DNA of 64,000 nt from Lysobacterales bacterium (GCA_016721015.1 JADKJL010000009.1:496001-560000), one strand, 5' to 3'; shown: positions 46,194 to 55,899, numbered from the stretch's first letter. Numbers and translations: made by a program. Notes: generated by a model from the sequence alone, not told the origin.

Positions 46194-48445
46194 GCCAGGC
46201 CGCTTCGCTGACTCGCCGCCGCTTTCTGCAGTTCGGACTGACCGCCAGCGGTGCGCTGCTGGTCGGCTTTCGCAGCCGGGCCATGGCCGCCGCGATCCCT
46301 GCCGAATTGCTCGGCGATGATCTCGTCCAGCTGACCGCCTTCGTCATGATCGAGCGCGACAATCGCGTTGTCATCGGCGCGCGTGGCTGCGAGATCGGCC
46401 AGGGCGTCATCACATCGCTGCCAATGATGATCGCCGAGGAACTCGACGTCGAATGGTCGAAGGTGCGTGTGATCCAGTTGCCTTACGGCTATGAAGTTGT
46501 CGATGGCAAGCCGCGCAATCGCTACGGAGACCAGTTTGCCGGTGGCAGCACCAGCATACCGAACGCATGGAAAGATCTGCGCGAAGCCGGTGCCGCCGCG
46601 CGCTGGCTGCTCGTGCAGGCGGCCGCGGATGCCTGGTCAGTGGACGCGGGCACCTTGAGCACCGAAGCCGGCCATGTACTCAACCCTGACGGACGCAAAC
46701 TCAGTTACGGAGCACTCGCCCGGACGGCTGCGGCGCGCGCGTTACCCGATTCACCGATCCCGACCAAGCCGCCCGACGCCTTCAAACTGATCGGCAAACC
46801 GACCCGCACTACCGACGGGCGCAGCATCGTCACCGGCCAGAACCGCTACGGCATCGATGAATATCTCAGCGGCGCACTCATCGCGGTGATGCTGCGCTGC
46901 CCTTATCTCGATGGCAGCCTCGAAAGTCTCGATGAAAGCGCAGCGCGCAAGGTTCCCGGCGTGCTGGATGTCGTCACCATTGACGGCCCGAAGCCCGGAG
47001 AATTGTTTGACGGCCCGCTGGCGAGCGGAATCGCCGTGCTCGCCGACAGCACATGGGCCGCGATCCAGGGTCGCAAGGCACTCAAGCCGGTCTGGAAACA
47101 GGGGCCCTGGAAGGATGAATCGAGCGCGGCGCTGTCGGCAAGCGCGAACGCGCTGCTCGACGCCGCAAGCGATGGCATCGAGGTGCGCCGGGATGGTGAT
47201 CTCGCTGCTTCGCGCAAGCATGCCCGGCATACTGTCAGCGCGCGCTATGAAGTACCGTTTCTTGCCCACGCGACGATGGAGCCGCCGGGTGCCCTGATCG
47301 AACTGCGCAGCGATGGCGCCCTGCTGATCGCTTCGATGCAGAATCCGGATGGCGCATCGCGCATCATCAGTCAATTGACCGGGCTCGCCCGCGAAGCGAT
47401 CGAGATTCGCCTGCCCCGCTCCGGTGGCGGATTCGGTCGCCGACTGCAGAATGATTTTGTCGCCGAAGCGGTTTTGATCGCACAGAAAGCCGGCAAGGCG
47501 ATCAAGCTGATGTGGCTGCGCGAGGATGATCTGGCGCATGATTTCTATCGGCCATTTGGCGTGCATGCGATGGAAGCCACGCTGGATCGGCGCAACCGGG
47601 TGGCCGGATGGGCGCATCGTTGCGCGGCCACCTCGCGCACCTGGCGCACGCCCGGCATGCAGGATGATCCGTTGTGGAAAGGCTGCCTCGAACCCGATGA
47701 TTTTCCTGCCGGCCTGGTCGACGATCTCGAAAAGACCTTCTACCCGATCGAATCGGGCATGCCGCGTGGCTGGTGGCGTGCCCCGCTGCACACGTTTCAT
47801 GCATTTGCGGTACAGAGCTTCATCGACGAGATCGCCTACGAAGTACGCCGCGATGCGGTCGAACTTCGCCTCGAAATGCTGGGCGAGCCGCGCGAGATAC
47901 CCTATCGCGGCCATGGCGGTCCGGTCTTCGATACGGGGCGCATGGCCAACGTACTCAAGCTTTGCGCCGAGAAGATCCGCTGGAGCGAGAGGAGAACCGA
48001 CGGACGCGGCATTGGCATCGCCTGCCATTTCACGTTTGGCGGCTACAGTGCGCATGCATTCGAGATCTCAATGCAAGGCAACAACCTGAAGATCCACAAG
48101 GCAGTCTGTGTGGTTGACGTGGGCCGCGTGATCAATCCACTCGGACTCGAGGCGCAGATCATGGGCGGCACCATCGATGGCATCTCGACCGCCCTGAATC
48201 TCGCCATCACGGTTCGCAATGGCGAGGTGCAGCAGAAGAATTTCCCTGACTATCGCCTGCTGACGATGGCCGATGCGCCGGGCAATGTTGACGTGCAACT
48301 TGTCGATTCAACGCGCGATCCGGTTGGCGGCGGTGAAATGGGTATTGCCAGCGTTGCCCCCGCGCTGGCCAATGCGATCTTCGCCACGACCACCGTGCGA
48401 ATCCGCAAGCTGCCGCTGTTGCCGGAACTGATGCGCATGCTCTGA
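46190..48445 (+). CDS. Molybdenum hydroxylase large subunit (IorB-like), Tat-exported
   Basis: The 751-residue protein begins at GTG 46190 with a twin-arginine signal (LTRRRFLQFGLTASGALLVG), so the complex should be exported folded to the periplasm. The molybdopterin domains include RGCEIGQGVITSLPMMIAEE, the GGFGRR pocket and the catalytic glutamate Glu716 in GGGEMGIASVAP. It resembles single-polypeptide IorB-type subunits that work with a two-cluster small subunit and a cytochrome partner. No cytochrome c or MoCo-insertion (XdhC) gene is adjacent. The substrate (N-heterocycle or aldehyde) is not deducible. Confidence 0.9.
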   Translation: MSQAASLTRRRFLQFGLTASGALLVGFRSRAMAAAIPAELLGDDLVQLTAFVMIERDNRVVIGARGCEIGQGVITSLPMMIAEELDVEWSKVRVIQLPYGYEVVDGKPRNRYGDQFAGGSTSIPNAWKDLREAGAAARWLLVQAAADAWSVDAGTLSTEAGHVLNPDGRKLSYGALARTAAARALPDSPIPTKPPDAFKLIGKPTRTTDGRSIVTGQNRYGIDEYLSGALIAVMLRCPYLDGSLESLDESAARKVPGVLDVVTIDGPKPGELFDGPLASGIAVLADSTWAAIQGRKALKPVWKQGPWKDESSAALSASANALLDAASDGIEVRRDGDLAASRKHARHTVSARYEVPFLAHATMEPPGALIELRSDGALLIASMQNPDGASRIISQLTGLAREAIEIRLPRSGGGFGRRLQNDFVAEAVLIAQKAGKAIKLMWLREDDLAHDFYRPFGVHAMEATLDRRNRVAGWAHRCAATSRTWRTPGMQDDPLWKGCLEPDDFPAGLVDDLEKTFYPIESGMPRGWWRAPLHTFHAFAVQSFIDEIAYEVRRDAVELRLEMLGEPREIPYRGHGGPVFDTGRMANVLKLCAEKIRWSERRTDGRGIGIACHFTFGGYSAHAFEISMQGNNLKIHKAVCVVDVGRVINPLGLEAQIMGGTIDGISTALNLAITVRNGEVQQKNFPDYRLLTMADAPGNVDVQLVDSTRDPVGGGEMGIASVAPALANAIFATTTVRIRKLPLLPELMRML

Positions 48446-48554
48446 CGACTGCCGGCCGGGTTGCCATGCCGGTTTCGCGAGCAACCTGCGGACCCGTGCG
48501 GCGCAGCCCGAGCAATGTCACCCTCCCGATCGGCAGCGGTGCACGGCAACCCGC

Positions 48555-49301
48555 TCAATCGGCCGGATCGCACCCATCGTTCGCACGACGTTGCTTGGCG
48601 GCCGCACGCTCGGCAATGACCGCTCGATCGGCCAGACCAATCCAGCTCAGATATTTGCGTGCGACTTCGTCACCGACTGATTCATCCGCGCGGAATGCAT
48701 TGGCAAAACGGGTCTTTTTGCAGTCCAGCGGATTCTCGCCCCGATTCTGGATCTCGGCCCAGCGCGCCTTGCCGGCTTCCTGCGGATTGTCGATCTTCCC
48801 TGGCCCGAAGCGCGGAAGTGCCTTGGGCATGCGCAACGAACCATCGGCATTGAACAGGTTGAGCGTCGGGTCGCCGGCTGAGCCGATACGCGCCTGGGTT
48901 TGCGAACCGGTTTCGGCCGTCATCGGCGGCGGCGTGGTCTTCGTCTGCGGAGGTGCGATCCGCACCCGGGACGGACGGTTCCTGAATTCGACGTGTTCGG
49001 GCTGCGGTTCGGGCGGGATGTCGAAAACGTCGGGCGGCGTGATGATATTGACCACGATCGGGCCGCGATCCGGGTCGTGCCGATTCAATGGCGCCATGAT
49101 CCGATCCAGACCGAACATCCAGAGCAGGTTCGCGAGCACCGCCGCGGCAGCCACGGCGTAGACCACGTTGCGCTGGAAGTGCGGCCGCTGCCACAGCTGG
49201 TTGCGCCGAATCAACTGACCGGCATAGACATTGCGCAAACGCGCCCGATCCTGGGCGTCAAGCACGGTTGCCGTTGCGGGAGCGGCGGGCAGATTCGACA
49301 T
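48555..49301 (-). CDS. Hypothetical single-pass membrane protein with Pro-rich periplasmic region
   Basis: The 248-residue protein has a cytoplasmic head rich in Arg/Gln and one membrane span (about 45-64, VVYAVAAAAVLANLLWMF). A Pro/Thr-rich periplasmic stretch (TPPDVFDIPPEPQPEH; TKTTPPPM) and a small C-terminal domain with two Cys (PLDCKK and NDGCDPAD) follow. The topology resembles TonB/TolA-type linkers but no family signature is recognised. It is convergent with the molybdenum hydroxylase genes and divergent from the EF-G-like gene. Confidence 0.7.
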   Translation of the reverse strand: MSNLPAAPATATVLDAQDRARLRNVYAGQLIRRNQLWQRPHFQRNVVYAVAAAAVLANLLWMFGLDRIMAPLNRHDPDRGPIVVNIITPPDVFDIPPEPQPEHVEFRNRPSRVRIAPPQTKTTPPPMTAETGSQTQARIGSAGDPTLNLFNADGSLRMPKALPRFGPGKIDNPQEAGKARWAEIQNRGENPLDCKKTRFANAFRADESVGDEVARKYLSWIGLADRAVIAERAAAKQRRANDGCDPAD

Positions 49302-49866
49302 TCAGCGGGTTGGCTCGGCGGGTTGCGATGCCCGCGCAGCATACGCAGGCGACGCTAAACCACTGTTAAGGATTGGCTCGAATTTCATCGAGACGACACC
49401 GGATCGATCAACCCGTTCGCCGCGCTTTCGTCGACAACCGCCGCCAGCCGACCGGGCAAGGGCCCGACTTTCCGGCCGTCCGCCAGGCACACGGGCTCGA
49501 AACCCGGACGGGCTGCCCGCTTCCGATCGACCCATGTGGCCACCCCGAGTCGCTGCACAGGCGTGCAGATCCGGCGCCTCGGCCGGCCGCGTCCCCGCGC
49601 GGAATGTCGAGGCCCCGCCAGTGCGGTCAGCCGCGCGCGCGAACATGGCGTGCGACAGCCGCGACGAAGAGTTCGTTCGTGTCCAGGACATCGCGCATTA
49701 TCGCCGAGCCTGCCCGCCACGATGTGCTCTGCGGCAGCGCCACTTGACCGCTCCGGCCGATCGCGCAAGTCTTGCCACGAAGCACCCGATCCGTCCTGCC
49801 CCCTGGCTGTGCGATTGCGGCCAGCATCGCAGTGACATCCGCTACTCCCATGACTGGAGATGCACC
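49302..49866. other. 565-base intergenic region upstream of the EF-G-like gene
   Basis: Between two divergent genes. Open frames cross it on both strands but are GC-driven: Arg/Ala/Pro-rich, with no family-like motif. A short GAGCCCGT-type stretch superficially resembles a tRNA T-arm but no cloverleaf can be drawn. It must hold promoters for both genes. The only recognisable element is a purine-rich ACTGGAGAT before the ATG at 49867. Confidence 0.5.
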
Positions 49867-51912
49867 ATGTCGCATAGCACCGAGGCCATCCGCAACGTCG
49901 CCCTGGCAGGTCATGCCGGCGCCGGCAAAACAACCCTGCTCGAAGCCCTGCTGCATGCCGGCGGCACAATCCAGACGGCAGGCACCATCGAGCGTGGCAA
50001 TACCGTTTCCGATTTCGATCCGATGGAGAAGGAGCGCGGACATTCGATGCAGGCCTCTCTGGTCTCGATCGATCATGGCGACTGCCACATCAACCTCATC
50101 GACACGCCCGGATATTCGGACTATCGCGGCCCGACCTTGTCTGCGCTGGCCGCGGTCGAGACCTGCGCCGTCGTTGTCAATGCGAGCAATGGCATCGAAC
50201 ACACCACACGGCGCCTGATGGACTACGCCCGTCAGCGTCGCCTCGCCCGCATTCTCATCGTCAACCGCATCGACACCGAATGCGATCTCGCAGCCTTGAC
50301 CGACGAACTGCGCGCGGAATTCGGCCCGGAGTGCCTGCCGATCAACCTGCCCGCCGAAGGCGCCAGCAAAGTCGTCGACTGTTTCTTCAAGCCGACCGGC
50401 AAATCCGACTTCTCAAGCGTCGCCGAGGCCCACCAGCAAATTCTCGACCAGGTCGTCGAGATCAACGAGAAAGTCATGAACCGCTATCTCGATGAGGGCG
50501 AAAAGGCGCTCAAGGGAAGTGAACTGCACGATGCCTTCGAGCAATGCCTGCGCGAGGGTCACCTGGTGCCGATCTGTTTCGTCTCGGCCCGCAGCGGCGC
50601 CGGCGTGCCGCAATTGCTCGAATTGATCGAGCGCTTGCTGCCGAATCCGCTCGAAGGCAATCCGCCACCCTTCGTCAAGGGCGAAGGCGCGGAGGCCAGC
50701 CCAATCACCGCGATCGCCGATCCGGACAGGCATGTCATCGCCGATGTATTCAAGATCGCCAACGATCCGTTCGTTGGCAAGCTCAGCATTTTCCGCATCT
50801 ACCAGGGCACCGTGCGCAAGGACACCCAGTTGTTCATCGACGACGGCAAGAAGCCGTTCAAGGTCGGCCATCTCTTCCGCATTCACGGCAAGGACCACAT
50901 CGAAATCAATGAAGCCATCGCCGGTGACATCGCAGCGGTAGCCAAGATCGATGACATCCATTTCGATGCCGTCCTCCACGATTCGCACGACGAGGACCAG
51001 ATCCACCTGAAACCGCTGGATTTCCCGAAACCGATGTTCGGCCTCGCCATCGAGCCCGCGCACAAGGGCCAGGAGCAGAAGCTCGCGAATGCCCTCGCCC
51101 GACTCGGCGAGGAGGATCCGTGCTTTCGCATCGAGCACAACAAGGAGCTCAATGAAACCATCATCCGCGGCCTCTCCGATCTGCACCTGAAACTGACCCT
51201 TGAACGCATGAAGCAGCGCTATGGCGTGGAGGTCACCACGCGTCGGCCGGGCATCGCCTATCGCGAAACGATTTCAGGCACGGCCGAAGGCCACCATCGG
51301 CACAAGAAACAGACCGGCGGCGCGGGCCAGTTCGGCGAGGTGCATCTGCGCGTCGAGCCGCTGCCGCGCGGCGGCGGCTTCGAATTCGGTGACGAAATCA
51401 AGGGCGGCGCGATCCCCGGACAGTTCATCCCGGCGATCGAAAAAGGCGTGCGCATGGTGCTTGAACGCGGCGCGGTCGCCGGATATCACATGCAGGATGT
51501 CCGCGTCATCGTCACCGATGGCAAGTTCCACAGCGTCGATTCCAAGGAAGTCGCCTTCGTTTCGGCCGGCAAGAAAGCCTTTCTCGATGCGGTCAGCAAG
51601 GCCAAGCCGCTATTGCTGGAGCCGATCGTCAACATGGACGTCAATGTTCCCGAGACGCACATGGGTGATGTCACCGGTGGCCTTGCCGGCAAGCGTGCGC
51701 GTATCCACGGCACCGATTCGGTGCGCGGCGGCGAACTGGTGATCAAGGCCCAGGTGCCACTGGCCGAGGTTGCCGATTACCAGACCGAACTGAAGGCAAT
51801 GACCGGAGGCCGCGGGCGCTATACGATCGAGTTCAGCCACTACGAACCGGTTCCACCGAATGTGCAGCGTCAACTCGTGGATGCGTACAAACCCCATGTC
51901 GAGGAAGATTGA
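49867..51912 (+). CDS. Elongation factor G paralogue (EF-G II type)
   Basis: The 681-residue translational GTPase has G1 GHAGAGKTTL, switch I region EKERGHSMQASL, G3 DTPGYSDY and G4 as NRID rather than NKxD. It has the full EF-G domain series including domain IV (KKQTGGAGQFGEVHLRVEPLP) and the C-terminal domain (MGDVTGGLAGKRARIHG). The altered switch I (RGHS for RGIT) and G4 mark the FusA2-like second EF-G family rather than the housekeeping factor. The role of these paralogues is not settled. ATG at 49867 is set by the N-terminal beta strand NVALAGHAG. Confidence 0.88.
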   Translation: MSHSTEAIRNVALAGHAGAGKTTLLEALLHAGGTIQTAGTIERGNTVSDFDPMEKERGHSMQASLVSIDHGDCHINLIDTPGYSDYRGPTLSALAAVETCAVVVNASNGIEHTTRRLMDYARQRRLARILIVNRIDTECDLAALTDELRAEFGPECLPINLPAEGASKVVDCFFKPTGKSDFSSVAEAHQQILDQVVEINEKVMNRYLDEGEKALKGSELHDAFEQCLREGHLVPICFVSARSGAGVPQLLELIERLLPNPLEGNPPPFVKGEGAEASPITAIADPDRHVIADVFKIANDPFVGKLSIFRIYQGTVRKDTQLFIDDGKKPFKVGHLFRIHGKDHIEINEAIAGDIAAVAKIDDIHFDAVLHDSHDEDQIHLKPLDFPKPMFGLAIEPAHKGQEQKLANALARLGEEDPCFRIEHNKELNETIIRGLSDLHLKLTLERMKQRYGVEVTTRRPGIAYRETISGTAEGHHRHKKQTGGAGQFGEVHLRVEPLPRGGGFEFGDEIKGGAIPGQFIPAIEKGVRMVLERGAVAGYHMQDVRVIVTDGKFHSVDSKEVAFVSAGKKAFLDAVSKAKPLLLEPIVNMDVNVPETHMGDVTGGLAGKRARIHGTDSVRGGELVIKAQVPLAEVADYQTELKAMTGGRGRYTIEFSHYEPVPPNVQRQLVDAYKPHVEED

Positions 51913-51960
51913 TTTCGACGGCATACTCAACTGTCCACCACGATCGAAGGGGATACACCG

Positions 51961-53103
51961 ATGAACCACAGTCGCCGACACTTCGTGCTCGGGGCGACGG
52001 CGCTCGCCAGCGCGCCAATTTGGCTGCCGATGCAACGCGCGCTGGCCAGCCCCGGCATCAGCGACGGCAAATGGCGCGGCTATGCCGCGGCCATCGTCAT
52101 TGATGCACTGGGTGGTCCTGGCGAGTACAACGCCGCACCCTTGACCGCGCTGAGTCCAGCCGCGCTGGAAGACGTGCGCGCAAGCGGCCTGACCGCGGTC
52201 AATGTCACAGTCAGCGGTGTCGGCAGCTATGCGAAAGATGCCAATGAGACGATCCGCAATATCGCCTACTGGAATGCACAGATTGCCGCCCATCCCGAGC
52301 AATTGATGCAAGTGCGAAATGCCGGTGATCTTGCGACCGCGAAGCGCAGTGGCCGACTCGGCCTGATCTATGGGTTTCAGGATGCGACCCCGATCAAAGA
52401 AGACCTCGATCGCGTCGCGCTGTATGACGATCTCGGCGTACGCGTTTTCCAGCTGACCTACAACCGGCGCAACCTGGTTGGCGATGGATGTCTGGAGTCG
52501 GGCAATGCCGGGCTCAGCGCGTTTGGCCGGAACCTGATCGAACGTCTCAACGAACGCCATCTCCTCATCGACCTGGCGCACGCGGGCGAACGCACGACGC
52601 GCGAAGCCATTCAGCAATCGCGCACGCCAATTGCGATCACGCATACGGGTTGCGCGGCAATTGCCGAATTGCCGCGCAACAAGACCGATTACGAGCTGCG
52701 CGAACTGGCCGACAAGGGCGGCGTGGTCGGCATCTACCTGATGCCGTTCCTGCGCTCGAAGGGCCAGCCAACCGCTGACGACCTGATCGCGCATCTCGAG
52801 CACGCGATCAAGGTGTGTGGCGAGGATCATGTCGGCATCGGCAGTGATGGCACGATTTCACCGATCGATTTCAACGACGAGTTCAGGCGCAAGCATGCCG
52901 CGGATGTCGCCGATCGGCGCAGTCGTGGCATCTCGGCACCCGGCGAGGAGCCCGACGTCTTCACCTTCTTGCCGGATCTCAATTCAGCAGATCGCCTGGC
53001 CAGCTTGGCCGCGCTGCTTTCCAGGCGCGGTCATTCCGATGCCCGCATCGGCAAGATACTGGGCGGGAATTTCGCACGCCTGTTTCGCGAAATCTGGGCC
53101 TGA
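51961..53103 (+). CDS. Exported peptidase M19 (membrane dipeptidase) homologue lacking canonical metal ligands
   Basis: The 380-residue protein starts with a Tat-like signal (NHSRRHFVLGATALASAP). The fold follows M19 renal-dipeptidase proteins, with His207 (IDLAHAGERTT) and His228 (AITHTGCAAI) in place, and the C-terminal VGIGSDG and GNFARLFREIW. However, the N-terminal HxD ligand pair is replaced by IDALGGP and the bridging Glu position reads Gln140 (YGFQDATP). Either it uses a different metal set or it is not a dipeptidase. It lies 48 bases after the EF-G-like gene on the same strand. Confidence 0.82.
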   Translation: MNHSRRHFVLGATALASAPIWLPMQRALASPGISDGKWRGYAAAIVIDALGGPGEYNAAPLTALSPAALEDVRASGLTAVNVTVSGVGSYAKDANETIRNIAYWNAQIAAHPEQLMQVRNAGDLATAKRSGRLGLIYGFQDATPIKEDLDRVALYDDLGVRVFQLTYNRRNLVGDGCLESGNAGLSAFGRNLIERLNERHLLIDLAHAGERTTREAIQQSRTPIAITHTGCAAIAELPRNKTDYELRELADKGGVVGIYLMPFLRSKGQPTADDLIAHLEHAIKVCGEDHVGIGSDGTISPIDFNDEFRRKHAADVADRRSRGISAPGEEPDVFTFLPDLNSADRLASLAALLSRRGHSDARIGKILGGNFARLFREIWA

Positions 53104-53118
53104 GCCCCGGCCGAGCCG

Positions 53119-54372
53119 TCAGCTCTTCCCGAACGGCTTCCGCAAGCGGCTCAGGAATGAGGACTTCTTGCCTTCGCCGTCGTCCTCGGGATGACGCGAT
53201 CGGCGCGCCGTCCACGTGAGCCAACCGATGGCGTCGTAGGCATTGACGACGTCGAATACCGCCGACATTTCGCATTCGCAACTTGCCGCGATTTCATGCA
53301 GCCGGTGGGGCTGCATCAGTGCTGCCGATATCCTCGCGTGGATGGGATAGTCGCGTGCAATCTCCAGCCAGCGCGTCAACTGGAAGGTTCCACCCGGATC
53401 GAGGTTCGAAGCCAGCCGGCCATTGGAATGCAGCAAAACCTCGAGCCAGATCAACTTCTGGTAGGGCTGGCCCGGCTGCGACTCGCGCAACACATTCATT
53501 TCGGATGTGGTCAGTCGGCGCCAGTCGCTGAGTCGCGAAGACTCGCGGCAATAGATCTCCAGATCACTCAGCCGATCTGCGTTGTGGAAGACCTGGTTCT
53601 TCGGATCCAGGGTCAACGCACCCGCACCTGGCCACGCGATCTGCATTGGCCCGTGGATCAGTTCGCCCTCAAGGAATTCGCGCAAACGATAGACCGAGAG
53701 ATCTTCCAGATTCTGCTTGCGTTCGGGCACTCGCGCCGACGATGGCGTGCTCAGCGGAACGGCAAGCGATTCGCGATCCTGATCCGCACGCTGCGCGCTG
53801 CGGCGGGTCGGGTTCCCCGAACCTTCAACGCGTGCGGATTGATCGAATTTCTGTGGCTTCAGATTCAGGTACGGATCGGCCGACGGATGATCCTTGAGCA
53901 ACTCGTCGAGGCCGGGCGCCACGTTGGCGTCGTCCGGTGTGTGTTCTGCGGTGTCATCCATCATCTTGAAGTCCGGCAAATCGGCAATCCCTTCGAACTC
54001 GGACGAATGGTTCTGGAAATATCCCGAACTGGTGCGATCCTGCCCTTTCAGCCCCGTTGCCGCGGCTGTCGCGTGGTTGAGTACGGCAACCAGGTTCTCG
54101 GGCTTGAACGGGCGTATCAGGGCCGGGTCGCCTTCGTGGTCGGCATCGGCATCACGCACGACGGCAAACCGCATGCCCGTGACTTTTGCCCGCGAACGGG
54201 CCATCTGTCCGGCAAAGTTCGACGTGTCGACAACCAGCAGATCCGCCTGTGCATCGGCGCCCCAGCGCCAGGCGTTAAGGAGCTGCTCGGCCGATTTGCG
54301 GATAAGCAAGCGGATGTGTGCGACATCTTCGTCGGAGACACCATTTGCGGCAATGATCTTTTCGTTGGCCAA
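53119..54372 (-). CDS. Uncharacterised protein with degenerate receiver-like N-terminus
   Basis: The 417-residue protein has no recognised family. Residues about 40-100 look like a broken response-regulator fold (ADLLVVDTSNF, then RFAVVRDAD, then LIRPFKPENLVAVLNHA, where the last resembles the K-P helix). The middle (about 105-225) is polar and probably disordered. The C-terminal 190 residues form a folded domain ending in a possible winged helix (MSAVFDVVNAYDAIGWLTWTAR), with a basic tail. It starts with TTG at 54372, with AAGGGG about 10 bases upstream; there is no better ATG before residue 66. It is convergent with the M19 gene. Confidence 0.6.
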   Translation of the reverse strand: MANEKIIAANGVSDEDVAHIRLLIRKSAEQLLNAWRWGADAQADLLVVDTSNFAGQMARSRAKVTGMRFAVVRDADADHEGDPALIRPFKPENLVAVLNHATAAATGLKGQDRTSSGYFQNHSSEFEGIADLPDFKMMDDTAEHTPDDANVAPGLDELLKDHPSADPYLNLKPQKFDQSARVEGSGNPTRRSAQRADQDRESLAVPLSTPSSARVPERKQNLEDLSVYRLREFLEGELIHGPMQIAWPGAGALTLDPKNQVFHNADRLSDLEIYCRESSRLSDWRRLTTSEMNVLRESQPGQPYQKLIWLEVLLHSNGRLASNLDPGGTFQLTRWLEIARDYPIHARISAALMQPHRLHEIAASCECEMSAVFDVVNAYDAIGWLTWTARRSRHPEDDGEGKKSSFLSRLRKPFGKS

Positions 54373-54503
54373 GCTCAGTTACCCCTTGCGGCCAGCCGAT
54401 TCAGACAGCGGCGAATTGAACGATTGAAGCGTGAACGAACCCGGACTCTAGACTGCAACGATGTGAAACACTTTGCAATCGCGATAACGACGAAATCGAG
54501 ACT

Positions 54504-55019
54504 TCAGGGCGCTGCGTTTCGCGCCTTCGCGGGGCGCTTGCGCTTTGGTTTCAGCATCGTCCCGATACATGCCGGATCGCCACATTGGCAGGCCCAGATG
54601 CGCTTCAGTCGCGGGGTCAGGCGTTCCCCCAGCGAAATGCCATAGTCGTATGTAAGCTCCTCGCCGGCACGGATCTCGCGCAAGCTCTCGATCAGCACGC
54701 GATCCTGGCGACGCTTGCCCTGCTGATTCTCTTCGACGACGGCACGGCAGTTCGGTGCGCAACCATGGTTGATCCAGCGTGCGACATTGCCGTCAAGGTT
54801 GGCATCGATGACGTAGCTTTCGTTCAAGGTGAACAGAAAGGTATGGCCGGTGCTGCTGGTGCCGTCATAAAGCCGATCCGCCTGCGCGTGGGTGAGCAGG
54901 CGACCTCGGTATTCAATCAACTCGGTCTGGGCGGGAATATCGGCGATGGCGAAAACGCCGTTGCCATGGATCGGCGAACGGCGTTGCTTGATGAGTCGGG
55001 ACATGTACAACGGGTTCAT
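54504..55019 (-). CDS. SET-domain protein (lysine methyltransferase-like), first of two
   Basis: The 171-residue protein begins the SET fold with RRSPIHGNGVFAIADIPAQTELIEY. The NH-motif RWINHGCAPNC, the active-site loop EELTYDYGI and a post-SET-like Cys cluster (WACQCGDPACIG) follow. Such proteins methylate lysines using AdoMet, though bacterial targets are mostly unknown. The start is uncertain: ATG at 55019 or 55004 both give a sensible N-terminus. It is divergent from the RNase T2 gene; the other SET gene is at 58738. Confidence 0.83.
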   Translation of the reverse strand: MNPLYMSRLIKQRRSPIHGNGVFAIADIPAQTELIEYRGRLLTHAQADRLYDGTSSTGHTFLFTLNESYVIDANLDGNVARWINHGCAPNCRAVVEENQQGKRRQDRVLIESLREIRAGEELTYDYGISLGERLTPRLKRIWACQCGDPACIGTMLKPKRKRPAKARNAAP

Positions 55020-55136
55020 GGTTGACGGATTGCGACATGATAACGATTCCATGGACAAAACGTGATGGGGCTTCGCGCAGCCGTTCACCCCGCGTTTCCT
55101 GATAGCGTTCCCTCATTCCCAGCGCACGTTCCCACC

Positions 55137-55829
55137 ATGAGCAAGCAACGCATCATCCGGTCGATCATCGCCATCATCGTGCTCTTGGCTGCGGCCGCCT
55201 ATATCGCCTATCAGGACGCACCAAAGGATCGGCAAAGGGCGACGCCGCGTCCGACGGCAACGCCGGCCGCCGGATTCGACTACTACCTGGCCAGTCTGTC
55301 CTGGTCACCGACCTGGTGTGAATCGAATCCCGATGACCGCGAGCAGTGCGGCCGTCGTGGCTACGGCTTCATCCTGCACGGACTTTGGCCGCAATACGAC
55401 AGCGGCAACGGCCCGCAGGACTGCCGCAGCAACGAAGAACCCGATCAACAGACGATTGCGCGGACGCTGGCCTTCATGCCGAGTCGAAGCCTGATTGACC
55501 ACGAATGGCGTACACATGGAAGCTGTTCCGGCCTGGCTCCCGGCGCGTATTTTGATCTGGCCGACCGTGCCTTTGCCGCCCTCCGCATTCCTCCGCCATT
55601 GACCGCCACGGCAAGACCACCCGCGATGACCGCGGAAGACGTGCGCTCGGCGTTTGTCGATGCGAATCCCGGGCTGCAGGCCACCATGCTCGGTGTAAGT
55701 TGCCACGGAAATTCACTCGCGGAAGTACGCATCTGCCTGGACGTCGATCTTCAGCCAAGGCAGTGCGGTCGCGGCGTCGGCATGCGCTGCCCGCGCAAGG
55801 CGGTGCTGCGCATACCGTTGATTCGCTGA
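55137..55829 (+). CDS. Secreted or membrane-anchored RNase T2-family ribonuclease
   Basis: The 230-residue protein has an N-terminal hydrophobic segment (about 8-24) that may be an uncleaved anchor or signal. Both active-site blocks are present: FILHGLWPQ (His81) and HEWRTHGSC (Glu123, His127). Cysteines are spaced for disulfides (CESN, CGRR, CSGL, CHGN). Family members cut single-stranded RNA, in gammaproteobacteria usually in the periplasm as RNase I. ATG at 55137 follows a weak ribosome site. Confidence 0.92.
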   Translation: MSKQRIIRSIIAIIVLLAAAAYIAYQDAPKDRQRATPRPTATPAAGFDYYLASLSWSPTWCESNPDDREQCGRRGYGFILHGLWPQYDSGNGPQDCRSNEEPDQQTIARTLAFMPSRSLIDHEWRTHGSCSGLAPGAYFDLADRAFAALRIPPPLTATARPPAMTAEDVRSAFVDANPGLQATMLGVSCHGNSLAEVRICLDVDLQPRQCGRGVGMRCPRKAVLRIPLIR

Positions 55830-55899
55830 GGCGAAGGCGTTCGAATCGAACCGTCCGTCGGATCGCCCCATGCACGGGTGAATTCGGATCCGCGTCGGC

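Noticed and set aside
49385..49969. Possible gene or tRNA upstream of the EF-G-like gene, with a GAGCCCGT T-arm-like stretch
   Set aside because: No acceptor stem, anticodon loop or CCA end can be drawn, and the open frame overlaps the real start of the EF-G-like gene on the other strand.
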